From the NCBI GenBank assembly GCA_027482185.1, contig JAIXWF010000012.1:248001-312000 (forward strand): DNA of 64,000 nucleotides, given 5' to 3'. Both the position numbers and the translations under genes were made by a program. The notes under the pieces are model-generated. The model made no database searches and was not told the origin of the DNA. It saw nothing but the letters and a program-made list of their open reading frames with translations. Source of the stretch: Opitutaceae bacterium (GTDB lineage Bacteria; Verrucomicrobiota; Verrucomicrobiia; Opitutales; Opitutaceae). Shown one piece after another: positions 43,939 to 52,256 of this stretch (position 1 is its first letter; the number at the start of each line of letters is the position of its first letter).

Positions 43939-44922
43939 TCATTTCGCGGCCCGGCGGATCTGTTCCGTGATCGTGATCGCAACCTCGAGCGCGCTCTTGC
44001 CCAGGGCGGCGCCGACCTTGGGCTGCTTGGCCTTGGCGACGCTCTCGACGAAGTGCGCCAGCTCGAGCGCGAGCGGCTCGCCTTTCTCGATCGGGATTTC
44101 CCGGACGGGAATCGCGCTGAGGTCGCCCGGCTTCACCAGGCCGATCTTCATCTTCAGGCCGTAGGCGATGATGTCGGACTTCTTCACCAAGTGCCCGGCC
44201 TGGTTCATGAAATCGAGCGACAGGTACGCGTCGCCCTGGAAGATCCGGATCTCGCGCGCCTTCTTCGTGCTCATGCGGCTCGCGCTCAGGTTGGCGACGC
44301 AGCCGTTCTGGAACTGGATGCGCGCATTCGCGATGTCCTCGCTCTTGGAGAGCACGGTGACGCCGACGGAATCGATTTTCTCGATCGGCGATTTCACCAG
44401 CGCCAGCACGATGCCGATGTCGTGGATCATCAGATCGAGCACGACGCCGACCTCGGTGCCGCGCGGTTGGTACGGCGCCAGGCGCTCGGCGGTGATGTAG
44501 CGCGGCTCGTCGATTTCCTTTTCGAGGAAACTCATCACCGGGTTGAAATGCTCGATGTGGCCGACCTGCACGAGGCGGTTGCCGGCCCGCGCCGCGGCCA
44601 GCACGCGTTCCGCTTCTTCGAGCGACGCGCACAGCGGTTTCTCGATCAGCAGGTGCGCGCCAGCGGCGAGCAACGGCAGCGCGACATCGGCATGTTTGTC
44701 CGTCGGCACGACCACCGAGACGGCGTCGCAGGCCGCCCCGAGCTCCTCGAGCGTCGCGAAACGGCGGCAGTTGTACTTCGCGCAGATTTCCGCCGCACGC
44801 GCGTCGCTGGTCTCGAAGATGCCGGCGAGTTCCGCCCCGGGCAGGGCGGCGTAGATGCGCGCATGGTGCTGGCCGAGCGAGCCGACGCCCGCCACGCCGC
44901 AACGGATACGAGGTGATGCCAT
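43939..44922 (-). CDS. Gfo/Idh/MocA oxidoreductase, lpx-associated
   Basis: A 327-residue NAD(P)-dependent oxidoreductase. The Rossmann motif is GVAGVGSLGQHH (9-20), EKP is at 94-96, and GHIEHFNP is at 121-128. The latter is close to the GHIERFNP style seen in GnnA-like UDP-GlcNAc 3-dehydrogenases. GnnA oxidises the 3-position of UDP-GlcNAc so that an amino transferase can make 3-amino lipid A precursors. Immediate linkage with lpxB makes that role attractive, but no aminotransferase (gnnB) is in the window. Another sugar oxidation is possible. Confidence 0.85.
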   Translation of the reverse strand: MASPRIRCGVAGVGSLGQHHARIYAALPGAELAGIFETSDARAAEICAKYNCRRFATLEELGAACDAVSVVVPTDKHADVALPLLAAGAHLLIEKPLCASLEEAERVLAAARAGNRLVQVGHIEHFNPVMSFLEKEIDEPRYITAERLAPYQPRGTEVGVVLDLMIHDIGIVLALVKSPIEKIDSVGVTVLSKSEDIANARIQFQNGCVANLSASRMSTKKAREIRIFQGDAYLSLDFMNQAGHLVKKSDIIAYGLKMKIGLVKPGDLSAIPVREIPIEKGEPLALELAHFVESVAKAKQPKVGAALGKSALEVAITITEQIRRAAK

Positions 44923-44979
44923 GCCTGCGAGTGTGGGAGCGACCCCGCACGCGGCAAGCGCGCGGTGCGGCCCGCGGGA

Positions 44980-45639
44980 TCAGTCCGGCAGCAACACGCC
45001 GTCGCGCAGGAAAACCTGCCGCTGCGTCTTGGCGGCGTGGGCGGCGTTGTGCGTGACCAGCACGAGCGTCGTCGCCGTCTCCCGGCAAAGATCGAGCAGC
45101 AGCCCGATCACGGCGTCGCCCGTGCGTTCGTCGAGATTGCCGGTCGGTTCATCCGCCAAAATGAGCTGCGGGGAATTCATCAGCGCGCGGGCCACGGCGA
45201 CGCGCTGGCGTTCGCCGCCGGAGAGCTGCGTCGGCAAGTGCGCCGCGCGCTCGGCCAGGCCCACGCGCGCCAGCAATTGGTCCGCGCGCGCCCGGTCGCC
45301 GGCGCCCGGCGCGCGCAACATGCGCGCCGCCATCAACACATTCTGCCGCGCGTCCAATTCGGGAATCAGGTAGAACGACTGGAACACCATCCCGAGAAAC
45401 GCGCCCCGCCGGCCCGCATCCGCGGCCCGGCCCTGCCATTCGACGGTGCCGCCCTCGGGCGTATCGAGACCGGCGAGCAAATGGAGCAGCGTCGACTTGC
45501 CGGAACCGGATTCGCCGCGGATCGCCACGCTCTCGCCCGCGGCGACCTCGAGCGTCACGCCGCGGAGCACCTCGAGGCGGCGGTCGCCGCTGAGGTAGGT
45601 TTTGCGCACGTCGCGCGCGCTGAGAATCGTTTCGGACAT
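44980..45639 (-). CDS. ABC transporter ATP-binding protein (LolD/MacB-like)
   Basis: A 219-residue ABC ATPase. Walker A is GESGSGKST (42-50), the Q loop is in MVFQSFYLIPEL, the signature is LSGGE (139-143), Walker B is LILADEP (159-165) and the H loop is VTHNA. The LDxxQNVLMAARM and YLIPELDARQN style is LolD-like. The lipoprotein-release permease (LolC/E) encoded at 49251-50483 would be the natural partner, though the genes are 3.6 kb apart. The start ATG at 45639 (MSETILSARDVRKTY) is clear. The gene is divergent from the EamA transporter. Confidence 0.9.
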   Translation of the reverse strand: MSETILSARDVRKTYLSGDRRLEVLRGVTLEVAAGESVAIRGESGSGKSTLLHLLAGLDTPEGGTVEWQGRAADAGRRGAFLGMVFQSFYLIPELDARQNVLMAARMLRAPGAGDRARADQLLARVGLAERAAHLPTQLSGGERQRVAVARALMNSPQLILADEPTGNLDERTGDAVIGLLLDLCRETATTLVLVTHNAAHAAKTQRQVFLRDGVLLPD

Positions 45640-45723
45640 CGGGCTGGAGCCAAATCGTTCCCGGCGGCCGCGGCCGAAGCAAGCTTGCGCCGGCCGCGGC
45701 GCCGCCGGCACGCTCGACCCTTG

Positions 45724-46620
45724 ATGCCTTGGATCGTCGCGAGCCTCGTGTCGGCCTTCTTCCTCGGGTGCTACGATCTCTGCACGAAGCACGCGGTGCG
45801 CGACAACGCCGTCCTGCCCGTACTCTTCTTCGCCAACCTGTGCAGCGCCGCGATCTGGCTCGGCCTGCTCGCCGTCGGCTCGCTCTTGCCCGGCGCGCTG
45901 CCCGCGGCCTTCGCCGTGCCAGCGCTGACGTGGACGCAGCACGCGTTGCTCTTGGCGAAGTCCGTCTTGGTCGCCGCGTCGTGGCTGTGCTCGTACTTTG
46001 CGGTCAAGCACCTGCCCGTCTCGCTTGCGGCGCCGTTGCGTGCCACCGGGCCGATTTGGACTTTGTTCGGCGCGATCTTGGTTCTGGGGGAACGCCCCTC
46101 GGGGCTCGAGCTCGCCGGCATCGCGACGACGCTGATTTCGTTTTTCGGACTTTCGCTTGCGGGCAAGGCCGAGGGGGTGGTGTTCCACCGCAATCCGTGG
46201 ATTGCATGGCTCTTCGCCGGCACCTTGCTCGGGGCGGTGAGCGGGCTCTACGACCGTTTCCTCCTCGGGCACGTTGGTTTCACGGCATCGACCGTGCAGG
46301 CTTGGTTCTCGATCTACCTGGCGCTCGTTTTTCTCGTCCCGGCGATCGGCTGGAAACTGCGCTGGTGGCCGCGGCAGACGTTCCGTTGGCGCTGGAGCAT
46401 TCCCTTCGTGTCGCTCGCGCTGCTGGTCTGCGACTTCATCTATTTCACCGCGCTCACGGATCCGGACGCGCTCGTGTCCGTCGTCGCGAGCCTGCGCCGC
46501 GGCAGCATCCTCGTCGCCTTCGTCGGCGGCCTCTGGTTCTTCGGCGAGGTCAACGGCTGGAAAAAACTCCCCGCCGTGCTCGGGCTCCTCGCCGGCATCG
46601 TGCTCACGGTGCTCGGCTGA
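45724..46620 (+). CDS. EamA family DMT transporter
   Basis: A 298-residue membrane protein with about ten hydrophobic helices in two EamA repeats (roughly 1-140 and 150-298). Members export amino acids, nucleotides or other metabolites, and the substrate cannot be inferred. The start at 45724 (MPWIVASLVSAFFLG) begins with the first membrane helix, and the longer upstream frame is antisense to the LolD-like gene. The C-terminal helix ends LLAGIVLTVLG. A repeat-bearing gap of 161 bases follows. Confidence 0.88.
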   Translation: MPWIVASLVSAFFLGCYDLCTKHAVRDNAVLPVLFFANLCSAAIWLGLLAVGSLLPGALPAAFAVPALTWTQHALLLAKSVLVAASWLCSYFAVKHLPVSLAAPLRATGPIWTLFGAILVLGERPSGLELAGIATTLISFFGLSLAGKAEGVVFHRNPWIAWLFAGTLLGAVSGLYDRFLLGHVGFTASTVQAWFSIYLALVFLVPAIGWKLRWWPRQTFRWRWSIPFVSLALLVCDFIYFTALTDPDALVSVVASLRRGSILVAFVGGLWFFGEVNGWKKLPAVLGLLAGIVLTVLG

Positions 46621-46652
46621 AGCGCGGCGCGGCGCCGCAGCCGGCAAGACTC

Positions 46653-46710
46653 AAGTTGAAAGTCCCACGTTGAAAGAAACGACTGCGCCGTGGGTCCGGT
46701 CTTTCAACTT
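46653..46710. repeat. GTTGAAAG-type inverted repeat
   Basis: AAGTTGAAAG (46653-46662) and CTTTCAACTT (46701-46710) are exact inverted copies in the co-directional gap after the EamA gene. A further GTTGAAAG lies at 46669-46676. The reverse complement of the right arm continues into TGAAAGACCGGA, which recurs directly downstream of 47449. Confidence 0.65.
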
Positions 46711-46781
46711 TCACCTGCGCCGCAGCGGCGCCGACGGCGCCGCCCGCTTGACTCACGCGCACCGGCGCGCAGGTCTGGCGG

Positions 46782-47411
46782 ATGCGCGCTGCGAATTCCG
46801 TTTGTCCAATCCGTGGGTTGGTCGTCCCTTTGCTGCTGGGAGCGGCGGCTTTGTTCACCGCCGGGTGCGGGCCATCCGCAAATCCCAAGGTCCCGCCCGG
46901 GGCCAAGAGCTCCGGCGGCAACACCGCCGTGCTCGTGACCGAAAAGGGCGAGATCGAGATCGCCCTTCTGGCCCAAGACGCGCCGAAGGCCGCGGAAAAT
47001 TTCCGCCTGCTCGCCGAGCACGGCTACTACGACAACCTCACCTTCCACCGGATCGTGAAAGATTTCATGATCCAAGGCGGCGACCCGCGCGGCGACGGCC
47101 GCGGCGGCGAGAGCGCGTGGGGCGGGAGTTTCCCCGACGAAATCGACGCCGCTTCCCCGCTCTACCGCGCCGGTTACCGCCGCGGCATCGTCGCCCTCGC
47201 CAATTCCGGCCCCAACACCAACGGCAGCCAGTTCTTCATCATGCACCGCGACTATCCGCTGCCGCCGAACTACGTCATCTTCGGCCGCGTGACGCGCGGC
47301 CTCGACGTCGTCGACGCCCTTGCCGAATCGCCGGTGCGGCGCGGCCCCGACGGCGGCATGAGTTCGCCGCTGCAGGCGCCGGTCATCCGCACGGTGAAGA
47401 TCAAGCCGTAG
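46782..47411 (+). CDS. cyclophilin-type peptidyl-prolyl isomerase lipoprotein
   Basis: A 209-residue protein. A leader with a lipobox-like LFTAGC (Cys29) predicts lipidation. The cyclophilin domain follows (about 48-209): FHRIVKDFMIQGGDP with the catalytic Arg, NSGPNTNGSQFFI and VIFGRVTRGLDVVD. It would assist folding of exported proteins at the inner or outer membrane. A lipoprotein cyclophilin is consistent with the window's emphasis on envelope proteins. Repeat-bearing gaps lie on both sides. Confidence 0.9.
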   Translation: MRAANSVCPIRGLVVPLLLGAAALFTAGCGPSANPKVPPGAKSSGGNTAVLVTEKGEIEIALLAQDAPKAAENFRLLAEHGYYDNLTFHRIVKDFMIQGGDPRGDGRGGESAWGGSFPDEIDAASPLYRAGYRRGIVALANSGPNTNGSQFFIMHRDYPLPPNYVIFGRVTRGLDVVDALAESPVRRGPDGGMSSPLQAPVIRTVKIKP

Positions 47412-47432
47412 CGCCGAAGACGCGGCCGTACG

Positions 47433-47463
47433 AAGTTGAACGTTGAAGGATGAAAGACCGGAG
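47433..47463 (+). repeat. GTTGAAAG-type repeat
   Basis: GAAGTTGAACGTTGAAGGAT followed by GAAAGACCGGAG lies 21 bases downstream of the cyclophilin stop. It shares the 12-mer TGAAAGACCGGA with the reverse complement of the 46695-46710 arm. Confidence 0.55.
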
Positions 47464-47546
47464 CGCGGTCGGACGACGCGCTTGCTCCGCGGCAATTTCC
47501 CTTGCGGCAACGCGCCGCTCCGCCGGACTGCTCCCCTTCCCTTTCC

Positions 47547-48434
47547 ATGCCCACCCAGGAACTTTCCCTCGAAGCCATCAGCATCTACGGCGGCACGCAG
47601 GCCCGCGTGCAGACCACCGACGAAGCCGTCGAAAGCTACGCCGACGAGATGAACCAAGGCACCGTCTTCCCGCCGATCATCGTTTACTTCGACGGCGCGA
47701 CGCACTGGCTCGCCGACGGTTTTCACCGCTACCTCGCGACCAAGCGCTGCGGCAAAACCGAGATCAAGGCGGACGTGTTCGCCGGCGGCCGGACCGACGC
47801 GCTCCGCCACGCCCTCGGGGCCAACTCCACCAACGGCGTCTACCGCAACAACGCCGACAAGCGCAACGCGGTCGAAATCGCCCTCGAGGAATGGCCCGAC
47901 CGCGCCAATCCGGTCATCGCGGAAATCTGCCGCGTTTCCCCCGACCTCGTGCGCCGCGTGCGCTCCGAGATGACGCGCAACAACCGGCTCCCGCCCCGCG
48001 AGGCGCTCGTCGGCCGCGACGGCAAGGAACACCCCGCGGCGATCGAACGTCAGCCGCGCGGCAAGACCGAGGCTTCGTCCCGCGACGAAGCCGGCGGCGG
48101 CAAGGGCGGCGGCGGTTTTTCCAAAGGCAAAGGCGACCCCGGCGCCCTCGGCGGCACCGGCACCGAACTCGAGCGCGAGGCCCGCGAGATGGCCCGCAAG
48201 GGCGAGCTGAATCCCTTCGAACTGCAGAAAATGATGACGGCCAACGGCGACGACTACGCCATCACCGTGATGAATCTCCTCGCCACGATGCGCCCCGACT
48301 TGCGCCGCCGACGCGAAGGCCTGATCCGCATCAAGCAATGGATCGAACGCAATCTCGCGGACGTACCGGAATCCGTGGATACGCCGGCGGCTACGCCGCC
48401 GGTTGAGAGTTCGGGGTTTGGAGTTCAGAGTTGA
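47547..48434 (+). CDS. ParB-like nuclease-fold domain protein
   Basis: A 295-residue protein. Residues 1-130 resemble the ParB/sulfiredoxin N-terminal fold: LSLEAISIYGGTQAR, FPPIIVYFDGATHWLADGFH and RYLATKR. Such domains are found in partition proteins and in phage and mobile element proteins. A Gly/Lys-rich linker (about 185-205; GGGKGGGGFSKGKGDPG) joins a helical C-terminal part. It is not a chromosomal ParB, since no ParA and no parS-type context are visible. The last eight residues (SSGFGVQS) and the stop are encoded by a GAGTTCGGGGTTTGGAGTTC repeat, so the original C-terminus may have been altered by repeat invasion. Confidence 0.78.
   Translation: MPTQELSLEAISIYGGTQARVQTTDEAVESYADEMNQGTVFPPIIVYFDGATHWLADGFHRYLATKRCGKTEIKADVFAGGRTDALRHALGANSTNGVYRNNADKRNAVEIALEEWPDRANPVIAEICRVSPDLVRRVRSEMTRNNRLPPREALVGRDGKEHPAAIERQPRGKTEASSRDEAGGGKGGGGFSKGKGDPGALGGTGTELEREAREMARKGELNPFELQKMMTANGDDYAITVMNLLATMRPDLRRRREGLIRIKQWIERNLADVPESVDTPAATPPVESSGFGVQS
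48406..48434 (+). repeat. GGGGTTTGGAGTTC repeat overlapping the 3' end of the ParB-like gene
   Basis: The tract GAGAGTTCGGGGTTTGGAGT...GAGTTGA supplies the last codons and stop of the ParB-like gene. It is related to the tracts at 2335 and 9325. It is the only repeat of this family seen inside coding sequence. Confidence 0.6.
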
Positions 48435-48540
48435 GAGCGGATCCCGGGGCCGCATCGCCCTTCCCGGCCACCAGGCCCTCACCTTCGTTCGCCTGAATTC
48501 CAAAGTTCATCCGGATCAAAAAACCTTTGGTTCCGCTGCC

Positions 48541-49086
48541 ATGAAACGCCCCGCTGCGAAAATTCCGAAAGCCCAATCCGCTTCTTTCGCCGGCGAGATC
48601 GTCCGGCTCGACTCGGGCCTGCGGCACCACGTGCTGCCGGTGCCCGACGCCGTCGGCGCCGCCTGGCGGAAAGCCAAGATCCGCCGGCTCGTCGGCACCC
48701 TGAACGGGCAACCCGTCAACCGCGCGCTGCAGAGCCACGCCGACGGCGGCTTTTTCCTGCTGCTCGGCCAGGATCTCCTGCGCCAACTCGGTTTGAAGCG
48801 CGGCAGCCGCGTGCAGGCCGTGCTAGGGCCGGACCCCGAGCCGGATGCGCCCGAGATCCCGGCGGAATTCGCCTTGGTGCTGGCCGAAGACGCCGCCGCC
48901 CGCGCGCGCTGGGAATCGCTCACGCCGGGCATGCGGCGCTCCCTCCTCCACTACGTCGCCAGCGCCAAACAGGAACCGACCCGCATCAAGCGCTCGCTTG
49001 AGCTCGCCGTGAAACTGCGCACCCGCACGCTGCACAGCGACCGTCAGCGGACGAAAACGTCCTCGACCAATCTTGGGTCGGAGTAA
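48541..49086 (+). CDS. DUF1905/YdeI-OmpD-associated family protein
   Basis: A 181-residue protein with a DUF1905-like beta-barrel domain (about 15-100; GEIVRLDSGLRHHVLPVP, VGTLNGQPVNRALQSH, LKRGSRVQAVLGPDPE) followed by a helical bacteriocin-protection (OmdA) segment (about 110-170). There is no signal peptide. Members of this family are poorly understood despite their name. It starts 106 bases after the ParB-like gene with an ATG at 48541. Repeats of GGTCACGGAG type begin immediately after its stop. Confidence 0.8.
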   Translation: MKRPAAKIPKAQSASFAGEIVRLDSGLRHHVLPVPDAVGAAWRKAKIRRLVGTLNGQPVNRALQSHADGGFFLLLGQDLLRQLGLKRGSRVQAVLGPDPEPDAPEIPAEFALVLAEDAAARARWESLTPGMRRSLLHYVASAKQEPTRIKRSLELAVKLRTRTLHSDRQRTKTSSTNLGSE

Positions 49087-49245
49087 GTCACAGAGGTCAC
49101 GGAGCGGAACCCGGAGGTCACGGAGTGAATCTCCCGGTTCCAGGGAGCGGAAGAAGGGTTCATCGATTGCGCCGACGCTTCGCGGCTTCGATCTTCATTC
49201 CTGCTCGGTGGCCTCTCCTATCGCCTCCGTGACCTCCGTGTCCCA
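49087..49245. repeat. GGTCACGGAG-type inverted repeat region
   Basis: Direct copies of GGTCACGGAG at 49095-49104 and 49116-49125 face the exact inverted 13-mer GGAGGTCACGGAG (49113-49125) / CTCCGTGACCTCC (49225-49237). The element fills the convergent gap between the DUF1905 gene and the LolC/E-like permease. Confidence 0.7.
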
Positions 49246-49250
49246 AGGCC

Positions 49251-50483
49251 TTACTCGCTGCGCAGCGCCTCGACCGGCTTGAGCGTCGCGGCGCGCCACG
49301 CGGGCACGAGCCCGGCCAGGGTCGAAGCGACGATCGAACCGACGATGATGATCGCGAGGTCCGCGCCGCTCGTGTGCGAGGGCAGATTCACGAAGCCGTA
49401 GAACTGCTGGAACACTTCCTCGCCCATCGTGAAACGCGCGAGCACGCGGACGATGTCGTTGCGGAACGTGATCACGAGCCACGCGATCGCCAAACCCGCG
49501 CCGGTGCCGACGACGCCGAGGATCACGCCCTGCGCGCAGAAGCACGCCGCCACCTGCCGCGAGCTCCCGCCCAACGCGCCGAGCAGGCCGATCTCGCGCG
49601 TTTTCCGGACCACCGAGATCAGCAGCGAGCTCATGATCGAGAGCGCGGCCACGACGACGATGAAGGTCAGGAGGAAGAACACCATGTACTTCTCGAACCG
49701 GATGATGTTCTGGAAATCCGCCTCGGATTCGAACCACGTCAGCGCCCGCCGCGTGTTCGGCAGCACCGCGTTCAGCGCCGCCGCGGTTTTGAATTCGTCG
49801 GTGCCCGGCTGCAGCCGGACGTTGAGCCCGTGGACGCCTTTGCCGAGGCCGTAGAGTTCCTGCATCAGGCGCATCGGCGCGATCACGAGACTGCGGTCGA
49901 GGTGCTGGTGGCCGATGGCAAAGATGCCCGCGACCCGCACTTCGCGCGGCAGCAGGACCTCGTCCTGTTTCAATTTCTCGATCAGCAGCGGCGAATAGAC
50001 TTCGAGTTTCGAACCGACGCGCGCGCCGAGCGACTGCGCGAGCATCACGCTGAGGATCACGGAATCGTCGTCGAGGTCGTCGAGCCGCCCCTGCACCAGG
50101 TACCGGTCGAGCGGGATGACTTTCGCGACGCGCGCGAGGTCGACGCCGAGGATGCCCGGATAGGCGGGTTTGTTTTCAAAGGCGACGCCGACGACGCCCT
50201 TGGCGTAGGGCGTGACGCCGGCCACGCCCGACTGCGCTTCCAGTTTCGCCATCAGCGCCGGCGCATCGCCGATCAATCCGTCGAGCGGCACGACCTGGAT
50301 CTCGCCCTGCATGTCGACGATCATGCTGCGGATGCCCTGGCCGAAGCCGCCCATGATCGACGTCGTCACAACCAGCAGCGCGACGCCCACCGCCACGCCG
50401 AGCCCGGACATGAACGTGAAAAACGGAAACCTCCGCCCCGTCGGAAAGAGCTGCTTGAAGGCGAGGTAGAGGAACCAGGGCAT
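49251..50483 (-). CDS. LolC/LolE-like lipoprotein-release ABC permease
   Basis: A 410-residue permease with the FtsX/MacB topology: one N-terminal helix (about 22-45), a large periplasmic domain (about 46-265) and three C-terminal helices (about 268-295, 310-340 and 370-392). RKTREIGLLGALGGSSRQV is the cytoplasmic loop that contacts the ATPase. It would extract mature lipoproteins from the inner membrane with the LolD-like ATPase encoded at 44980. It is 103 bases downstream of lysS on the same strand. Confidence 0.9.
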   Translation of the reverse strand: MPWFLYLAFKQLFPTGRRFPFFTFMSGLGVAVGVALLVVTTSIMGGFGQGIRSMIVDMQGEIQVVPLDGLIGDAPALMAKLEAQSGVAGVTPYAKGVVGVAFENKPAYPGILGVDLARVAKVIPLDRYLVQGRLDDLDDDSVILSVMLAQSLGARVGSKLEVYSPLLIEKLKQDEVLLPREVRVAGIFAIGHQHLDRSLVIAPMRLMQELYGLGKGVHGLNVRLQPGTDEFKTAAALNAVLPNTRRALTWFESEADFQNIIRFEKYMVFFLLTFIVVVAALSIMSSLLISVVRKTREIGLLGALGGSSRQVAACFCAQGVILGVVGTGAGLAIAWLVITFRNDIVRVLARFTMGEEVFQQFYGFVNLPSHTSGADLAIIIVGSIVASTLAGLVPAWRAATLKPVEALRSE

Positions 50484-50586
50484 CGGGATTGCGGAATGCG
50501 AATTGGGAAATGCGGATTGGTCCGAAGGGTGGCGTTTTCCGGGGGTCGGTTCCGATCCGCGATCCGCAATCCGAAATCCGCAATTC
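50484..50586. repeat. GCGGATTGCGG-type imperfect hairpin between lysS and the permease gene
   Basis: The left arm (about 50485-50520) carries ATTGCGGAATGCGAATTGGG and TGCGGATTGG. The right arm (about 50551-50585) carries GATCCGCAATCCGAAATCCG, the rough reverse complement. It occupies the entire lysS-permease gap. It is the same repeat family as the arms at 38251 and 38398. Confidence 0.65.
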
Positions 50587-52068
50587 TCAGGCGCCCGGCC
50601 GCAATTGCGGGAAGAGAATCACGTCGCGGATGCTTTCCGCGCCGGTGAGTAGAATGCACAGGCGGTCGATGCCGACGCCCATGCCGCCGGCGGGCGGCAT
50701 GCCGTGCTCGAGGGCGAGGAGGAAGTCGTGGTCGATGTTCTGCTTTTCCTCGCCGGCCTGCGCCTCGAACATCTGGCGCTGCACGTCGGGGTCGTTCTGT
50801 TCCGAATACGCCGGCGCCACTTCCATGCCGCCGATCGTGAGTTCGAAGACATCGATCGTCGTCGGGTCGTCCGGCGTGATCTTGGCCAGCGGGCAAAGCT
50901 CCTTCGGCAGGTGCGTGACGAAGGTCGGCTGGATCAACGTCGGCTCGATGCGTTTCGAGAAGATCTCGTTCGTGATTTCGAATTCCTCCCAGGCCGGGTT
51001 GATGCCGAGCCCCATCGCTTCGGCCTTGGCGATCTTCTCCGCCTTGGAACGCGCGAACCAATCCGCGTCGCCCGTGGCTTCGCGGATCAGGTCCTTGTAC
51101 TTCACCTCACGCCATTCGCCGCCGAAGTCGATGTCCTGCCCGCTCGCGGCGTGCTTGATCTTGAGGGAACCGTCGGCCGGCTTGATCACGTCGCGCACCA
51201 GCGAGGTCATCAGGTCGCGGATCAGCGTCATCATCCCGCGGTAATCGCTGTAAGCCTGGTAGACCTCGAGCATCGTGAACTCGGGATTGTGCCGTCGGGA
51301 AACGCCTTCGTTGCGGAAGATGCGGCCGATCTCGAACACGCGGTCGAAGCCGCCGACGAGCATGCGCTTCAGGCGGAGCTCCGTCGCGATGCGCAGGAAG
51401 AAATCGACGTCGAGGGCGTTGTGGTGGGTGACGAAGGGCCGGGCCGCGGCGCCGCCGGCGGTGGCCTCAAGCACGGGCGTCTCGACCTCGAGAAACTGCC
51501 GATCCTCGAGGAAACGCCGCACGTGCGAGACGACCTTGGAACGCAGCATCAGGCGCGCGCGCGATTCCGGATTCACAATCACGTCGAGGTAACGCTGCCG
51601 GTAGACCGTTTCCGGGTCGCTCAGGCCGTGCCACTTTTCCGGCAGCGGGCGGAGCGCCTTCGCCACGAGCACGTAGCTGTCGACGCGGACCGTGACTTCG
51701 CCGGTCTTGGTTTTGAAGAGGGTGCCGGTGGCGCCGACGATGTCGCCGAGGTCGAGCTTCTTGAAGGCAAGGTAGGCGGCCTCGCCCACGACATCTTTCT
51801 TCACGTACAGCTGGATCTGGCCCTGCTGGTCGAGAATCTTGACGAACTGGCTCTTGCCCATGTCGCGGATGACGACGAGGCGGCCGGCGACCGTGACCTG
51901 GACGGTGTTTTCCTGCCCGTCGACGTAGGCTTTGAGGGCGTCTCCCGAAAAGTGCGTGGTCGCGACGTTGGCGCGGAACGGATCGGAACCGGCGGCGCGC
52001 ATTTCGGCCAGCTTCTGCCGGCGGACCGCGTGCTGGTCATGGGAGATGTCGGTGGGAAGGTCGCTCAT
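50587..52068 (-). CDS. lysS: lysyl-tRNA synthetase (class II)
   Basis: A 493-residue class II lysyl-tRNA synthetase. The N-terminal OB-fold anticodon-binding domain (about 45-170) precedes the catalytic domain. Motif 2 is in [21 protein letters not shown] and motif 3 in [15 protein letters not shown] near the C-terminus. The start at 52068 gives [11 protein letters not shown], and the 24 residues of upstream open frame are atypical. It charges tRNA-Lys in the cytoplasm. The downstream permease gene may be co-transcribed through the repeat gap. Confidence 0.95.
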   Translation of the reverse strand: MSDLPTDISHDQHAVRRQKLAEMRAAGSDPFRANVATTHFSGDALKAYVDGQENTVQVTVAGRLVVIRDMGKSQFVKILDQQGQIQLYVKKDVVGEAAYLAFKKLDLGDIVGATGTLFKTKTGEVTVRVDSYVLVAKALRPLPEKWHGLSDPETVYRQRYLDVIVNPESRARLMLRSKVVSHVRRFLEDRQFLEVETPVLEATAGGAAARPFVTHHNALDVDFFLRIATELRLKRMLVGGFDRVFEIGRIFRNEGVSRRHNPEFTMLEVYQAYSDYRGMMTLIRDLMTSLVRDVIKPADGSLKIKHAASGQDIDFGGEWREVKYKDLIREATGDADWFARSKAEKIAKAEAMGLGINPAWEEFEITNEIFSKRIEPTLIQPTFVTHLPKELCPLAKITPDDPTTIDVFELTIGGMEVAPAYSEQNDPDVQRQMFEAQAGEEKQNIDHDFLLALEHGMPPAGGMGVGIDRLCILLTGAESIRDVILFPQLRPGA

Positions 52069-52158
52069 GGAAACGTAACCCGGCACCGTGAGGCGCCGTC
52101 CCGGGCGGGGCAAACGGAAATTCCGGGCGTCGCCCCGCACGCACCGGATTCCGTCCTG

Positions 52159-52256
52159 CGTAGGGGCGCCGCTTGTCGGCGCCCGCGGGCGTCGGCCAGC
52201 GACGCCCCTACGTCAGAGGCGCAAAGCCGAAACGCAGGCCCAGCGACGCCCCTGCG
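52159..52256. repeat. TAGGGGCG-type inverted and direct repeat
   Basis: CGTAGGGGCG (52159-52168) and CGCCCCTACG (52203-52212) are exact inverted copies around a GCCGCTTGTCGGCGCCC hairpin. A second near-copy, CAGCGACGCCCCTGCGTCAG, follows at 52241. The element lies in the co-directional gap between the sulfatase stop and the lysS start. Confidence 0.7.

Noticed and set aside
47547..48434. Chromosome partition ParB with an origin nearby
   Set aside because: No ParA, parS-like palindromes or DnaA boxes are seen, and the protein lacks the usual ParB central helix-turn-helix pattern.
52159..52256. An insertion sequence end
   Set aside because: There are terminal-like inverted repeats but no transposase and no visible target duplication, so only a repeat element is called.
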